In this document: in pieces, positions 62,901 to 64,000 of the stretch
Layout of the letters: each line of letters starts with the position of its first letter
How positions within the stretch are numbered: position 1 is the first letter of the stretch
Source of the DNA: Branchiostoma floridae
Lineage: Eukaryota > Chordata > Leptocardii > Amphioxiformes > Branchiostomatidae
Length of the DNA stretch: 64,000 bases
Direction: 5' to 3'
Assembly: GCF_000003815.2 (NCBI RefSeq)
Contig: NC_049987.1
Coordinates: 8,637,100-8,701,099 of the forward strand
Translations under genes and position numbers: made by a program
The notes under the pieces: generated by a model
What the model was told of the DNA's origin: nothing
What the model saw: only the letters and a program-made list of their open reading frames with translations
The model's database searches: none

Positions 62901-64000
62901 TACTTTAGACACTTTTCAAAGAATTATGTTATAAAGTTTTTGCCAAAATACGCTCCAAAGGGGAAAATGTGCCTGACACCATGCTAAGTGTTGTTGTTTT
63001 TTTCAAATCCACTTCAGAAATCCTCGAGGTGACATACCAACCGTGTGTGCGAATGTTTTTGAGCTCCAACCGACAGGAACTCCATCCAAGCACTTCTCTC
63101 CCCTTGTCAATAGTGACAGTGGCGATATGCACCCCTGCTCACGTAGGTATCTACAGCTGTACATGTATTGTTAAAGTTTGAAAACGATTCTATATTAAGG
63201 TAACTCAACCTATTAGTACACAATGACGTATTAATGTGAATGGTTATCTATATGTTTTCAATGATCTTTATTGTTTGTTTTTTAATTCATTCGCATATAT
63301 TACAAGGATTAAAAATAAATTCACATACAGAATAGATACACGCAGGAACCTGAAACTGCTCATGACAAATGTACATTCAGCAGGATTTTGCAACGCAGGA
63401 CGAAGCTGAACCTCGGGGCAATACAGCTCTGGTCCCGTAATCGATTTCTCTGACATTGAAATGTGGCTTGTTGTTACCTGTGCAGAGATGACGGTCCAGT
63501 CGACGAACAGTTATTCACCCCTGACGGGCAGAGACATGGGGGACAGATACGTCATCAACCGGCCCTACTACATCAAGGACCTGAAGCTGAGAGTGGCTGT
63601 TCCTGACCGTGTACGTCACAGTTGTAGTTGCAGTAATGTTGAGCCGTAGCGTTGGCTGCGTTTGCAGTAATGTGGAACTGTCACGTTGCCATACGTAGAT
63701 TTGCAGACATACAATTATGTCGAAGCATTATATTGGTTTGATCCGAAATAGAGTTGGAAAACCAACAGTAGAGCGTATTCCAAAACCAGTCATGCCATAC
63801 ATAAATGTGATACACATGAAAATTGCTGAGAATGAAGCTACCTGTACATTGCTGTAAACGAAGTTTCCAGTATCTTGAATGACTACGGTATAAGGTACAG
63901 TATAGAGTGTATAAATTCTTACTTTTTTTCTTAAGGTACCGGATGGAATCGAAGATGGTGCCAATGACGAAACCTTAAAACTGACTCCGACGAAACACAG
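47546..64000 (+). CDS. KIRREL-like: KIRREL/NEPH-like five-Ig cell-adhesion protein (whole gene; nine exons in window, 3' end missing)
   Basis: Joining nine exons gives at least 616 residues: signal peptide, five Ig domains, one membrane span and the start of a cytoplasmic tail. Each Ig has its cysteine pair: 53/121, 163/219, 265/310, 354/394 and 434/494, with the core Trp at 66, 176, 277, 366 and 447. Family-specific clues are the VPPS link into Ig2, YPPTVTL opening Ig3, and PPPDYVDWVWK in Ig5, which closely echoes the PPPD.(I/V).W.WK of vertebrate KIRREL. KIRREL/NEPH proteins pair in trans at cell contacts (slit diaphragm, muscle fusion, synapse choice). N-glycosylation sequons are at 46, 178, 216, 262 and 371. 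Introns after exons 1, 2, 4, 5, 6 and 7 are phase 1, after exon 3 phase 2 and after exon 8 phase 0; all junctions agree. Other IgSF relatives (nephrin, hemicentin-like) fit less well. Confidence 0.8.
49330..49929 (+). CDS. Uncharacterised 199-codon ORF inside intron 1
   Basis: This is the longest ATG-started frame in the window. By my rough estimate for 40% GC DNA, a frame this long is unlikely by chance in 64 kb, though not impossible. The product would be basic, with a hydrophobic stretch near residue 85 (YTLLTLVLVIHNLVG) and a C-terminal one (MYITTVTFFIISIGYLINRLF region, about residues 179-199), the latter like a tail anchor. There is no signal peptide, no known domain and no transposon motif. 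It lies on the same strand as the host gene. It could be a nested intronless gene, a retrocopy remnant or chance. Confidence 0.25.
   Translation: MYHIRCILKHTSPLIRNGIIPGYCTVNKNRDNAQEINVKIENRPRYNSPPHHSMCASWGKTRFVPPRKLDAFVKQIWVSSRINNYTLLTLVLVIHNLVGKNLGPCTSGLSVLVYCCPAIRGTALGRGYEITRMTSSLRLATGLWQQMGTKSAGTNEVVIKEPFRKVEHLSLTKKSYVTMYITTVTFFIISIGYLINRLF
50331..50485. repeat. Degenerate interstitial telomere-like tract (CCCTAA-type)
   Basis: Multiple CCTAACC/CCCTAA-related hexamers occur in one orientation: tcctaaccc, ctctaaccc, gccctaac, caccctaacccc, accctaac, aactaacccc and ctctaacccc. They are separated by diverged spacers. The complement is TTAGGG, the common animal telomere unit. Confidence 0.6.
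53391..54290. mobile_element. 900-bp foldback element with internal GTTCGGCTGGC tandem repeats
   Basis: The left end CTAATGCCTAGGTTACACAT is mirrored exactly at the right end (54271-54290), and the inverted match continues for about 40 bp. Inside the left half lie tandem copies of a ggcgttcggct-type 11-14-mer (about 53480-53555); similar tcgg-rich subterminal motifs recur near 54020-54075 and 54200-54260. TA dinucleotides sit symmetrically at 53392-53393 and 54288-54289, compatible with a TA target duplication, but the palindromic ends make that ambiguous. No transposase frame is present. The element ends only 173 bp before exon 2. Confidence 0.75.
54464..54775 (+). CDS. KIRREL-like: Exon 2: Ig domain 2
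   Basis: The acceptor tacctccag at 54463 has a clear pyrimidine tract. The exon codes residues 138-241 with Cys163, Trp176 and Cys219, a long C''-E region (YVLPTSTPGQSAGV) and the closing strand SRMLQIN. The donor GTGAGT at 54776 leaves one base (T), phase 1. GC content is clearly higher than in flanking introns, as in the other exons of this gene. Opposite-strand frames at 54387-54619 are shadows. Confidence 0.9.
54776..56410. other. Intron 2, no features seen
   Basis: A 1.6-kb GT-AG intron with no coding sequence or recognised repeat. Confidence 0.7.
56411..56558 (+). CDS. KIRREL-like: Exon 3: first half of Ig domain 3
   Basis: The acceptor gcctttccag at 56410 is followed by AT, which with the T of exon 2 forms Tyr242 of YPPTVTL. 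The exon includes VVEGDPANLTC (Cys265) and the core Trp277. It ends in phase 2 at the GTATGC donor (56559), inside the domain between the C and E strands. Splitting Ig3 over two exons with a phase-2 intron differs from the other four domains, which are single-exon. Confidence 0.88.
56559..57388. other. Intron 3, no features seen
   Basis: An 830-bp GT-AG intron between the two halves of Ig3. The 62-codon frame at 57118-57306 is not exon-like. Confidence 0.65.
57389..57504 (+). CDS. KIRREL-like: Exon 4: second half of Ig domain 3
   Basis: This 116-nt exon is easily missed because it is short. The acceptor tgtgtttag at 57388 is followed by G, completing Arg291. It then reads GYTLRIPRVSRADSGTYKC and VADNG, the classic F-strand D.G.Y.C motif that supplies Cys310. 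It ends in phase 1 with a single T before a strong GTGAGT donor at 57505. The minus-strand frame across it (57336-57623) is a shadow. Confidence 0.88.
57505..59961. other. Intron 4, carries LINE remnant
   Basis: A 2.46-kb GT-AG intron. Apart from the minus-strand LINE relic at 58560-59185, I see no exon-like block, although a small missed exon cannot be excluded (see the note on Cys330). Confidence 0.6.
58560..59185 (-). pseudogene. Decayed LINE reverse-transcriptase fragment, minus strand
   Basis: Read on the minus strand from 59185, the following appear in order: ELYGFAGSGNQQGLYSTLKA; a segment with NGSSLITDKAVSPAHWAKHC (the 'dGs.LtD....RWaeHF' linker of LINE proteins); after a frame change LKCNKATGPDGMPGEI (the 'KA.GPDGiP.E' RT opening motif); then GKVLIKILLLRLIKTEHRLP and a 'CTRGMIF' segment. 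The order matches the N-terminal part of a non-LTR reverse transcriptase. Several frameshifts and stops make it inactive. It is inserted antisense in the Ig gene's intron. The clade is not determined. Confidence 0.75.
59962..60213 (+). CDS. KIRREL-like: Exon 5: Ig domain 4
   Basis: The acceptor ctggtttcag ends at 59961. The domain reads PPLIKPTFEEQ, then ELKCVADGNPKPTIKW (Cys354, Trp366) and TEGLYECVAW (Cys394). It ends in phase 1 (G) at a GTTAGT donor, 60214. Joined to exon 4, the split codon is TGT, giving Cys330 where relatives usually have an aromatic or other residue. Phases agree, but a small intervening exon is not excluded. Confidence 0.88.
60557..60853 (+). CDS. KIRREL-like: Exon 6: Ig domain 5
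   Basis: The domain has VTGGDTVRLTC (Cys434), PPPDYVDWVWKG and HSGDYICTATNMFG (Cys494). Two acceptors fit phase 1: gcagaccag ending at 60556 and ctggcag ending at 60568; the latter would drop four residues (VLAD). The two nearer AGs (60548, 60551) give the wrong frame. The donor GTAGCT at 60854 follows TTTCAG, phase 1. The other plus-strand frame over this block (60444-60839) is a shadow. Confidence 0.88.
60854..61951. other. Intron 6, no features seen
   Basis: A 1.1-kb GT-AG intron. Frames near 60980-61209 are chance. Confidence 0.65.
61952..62074 (+). CDS. KIRREL-like: Exon 7: transmembrane segment
   Basis: The acceptor tgttttctcag (61951) has an excellent pyrimidine tract. The exon codes ESWTVLIAAITMGIVVGILI and continues to AIIAMLCL: a single span of about residues 517-540 with a GxxxG-like glycine spacing. 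The basic stop-transfer cluster RTRKMWKYRHRK follows, setting the Ig domains outside the cell. It ends in phase 1 at GTAAGC (62075). Confidence 0.9.
62075..63485. other. Intron 7, no firm features
   Basis: A 1.4-kb GT-AG intron. A minus-strand aataaa-containing AT-rich tract near 63255-63320 might be a retroelement tail, but no coding remnant supports this. Confidence 0.6.
63486..63610 (+). CDS. KIRREL-like: Exon 8: start of cytoplasmic tail
   Basis: The acceptor ttacctgtgcag ends at 63485. The exon codes residues 554-595, from EMTVQSTNSYSPL to LRVAVPDR, with tyrosines at 563, 575, 581 and 582. KIRREL-family tails carry phosphorylatable tyrosines, but none here sits in a Grb2-type YxN motif. 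It ends in phase 0 before GTACGT (63611), chosen because exon 9 is open only in phase 0. Confidence 0.8.
63936..64000 (+). CDS. KIRREL-like: Exon 9 (partial): cytoplasmic tail continues past window
   Basis: The acceptor tttttttcttaag (63935) is followed by an open phase-0 reading VPDGIEDGANDETLKLTPTK to the window edge; the other two frames hit stops within the fragment. The final bases CACAG could be the exon's own end, but the donor would lie outside the window. Any C-terminal PDZ-binding motif, common in this family, is not visible. Confidence 0.7.

Noticed and set aside
63255-63456. Possible minus-strand retroelement tail in intron 7
   Set aside because: Only an AATAAA in AT-rich sequence; no coding remnant or simple-repeat tail.
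1-64000. CRISPR arrays, operons, prokaryotic signals
   Set aside because: No regularly spaced repeats with unique spacers, no ribosome-binding-site-led gene series; intron structure shows a eukaryotic genome.

Overview
This is animal nuclear DNA: AT-leaning, interrupted by one 100-base assembly gap, rich in decayed transposable elements, and carrying a multi-exon gene with GT-AG introns. The transposon flavour, the TTAGGG-type telomere-like tract and a KIRREL/NEPH-type immunoglobulin gene fit an invertebrate deuterostome. Amphioxus (Branchiostoma) is my best guess, from recollection of its repeats and not from proof.

Bases 1-47,500 hold no gene I can name. I see debris of a non-LTR retrotransposon (788-1080), a degenerate tandem array (1846-2460), a very long inverted repeat (9568-10053), a small MITE with a 9-bp target-site duplication (12926-13072), a Harbinger-like MITE with TTA duplications (18561-18929), a minus-strand LINE 3' end with its tail (33817-34461), and an AT microsatellite (36572-36634). 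A few exon-like or long-ORF candidates (6468-6624, 7507-8094, 37273-37324, 43201-43521) lack recognisable homology and are reported with low confidence.

Bases 47,546-64,000 carry, on the plus strand, the first nine coding exons of a five-immunoglobulin-domain, single-pass membrane protein. Residue motifs and domain order match the KIRREL/NEPH (kin of IRRE) adhesion family. Exon 1 holds the signal peptide and Ig1, exon 2 Ig2, exons 3+4 Ig3, exon 5 Ig4, exon 6 Ig5, exon 7 the membrane span, and exons 8-9 the start of the cytoplasmic tail. The gene runs off the right edge of the window. Junction phases all agree. The most notable details are a GC-AG donor on the 6.5-kb intron 1, a pair of in-frame alternative acceptors at exon 6, and a codon created at the exon 4/5 join that gives an unpaired cysteine.

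The introns of this gene hold a 199-codon open frame (49330-49929), a degenerate telomere-like tract (50331-50485), a 900-bp foldback element (53391-54290) lying just upstream of exon 2, and a minus-strand LINE reverse-transcriptase remnant (58560-59185). I found no tRNA, rRNA, CRISPR array or convincing novel multi-gene system.
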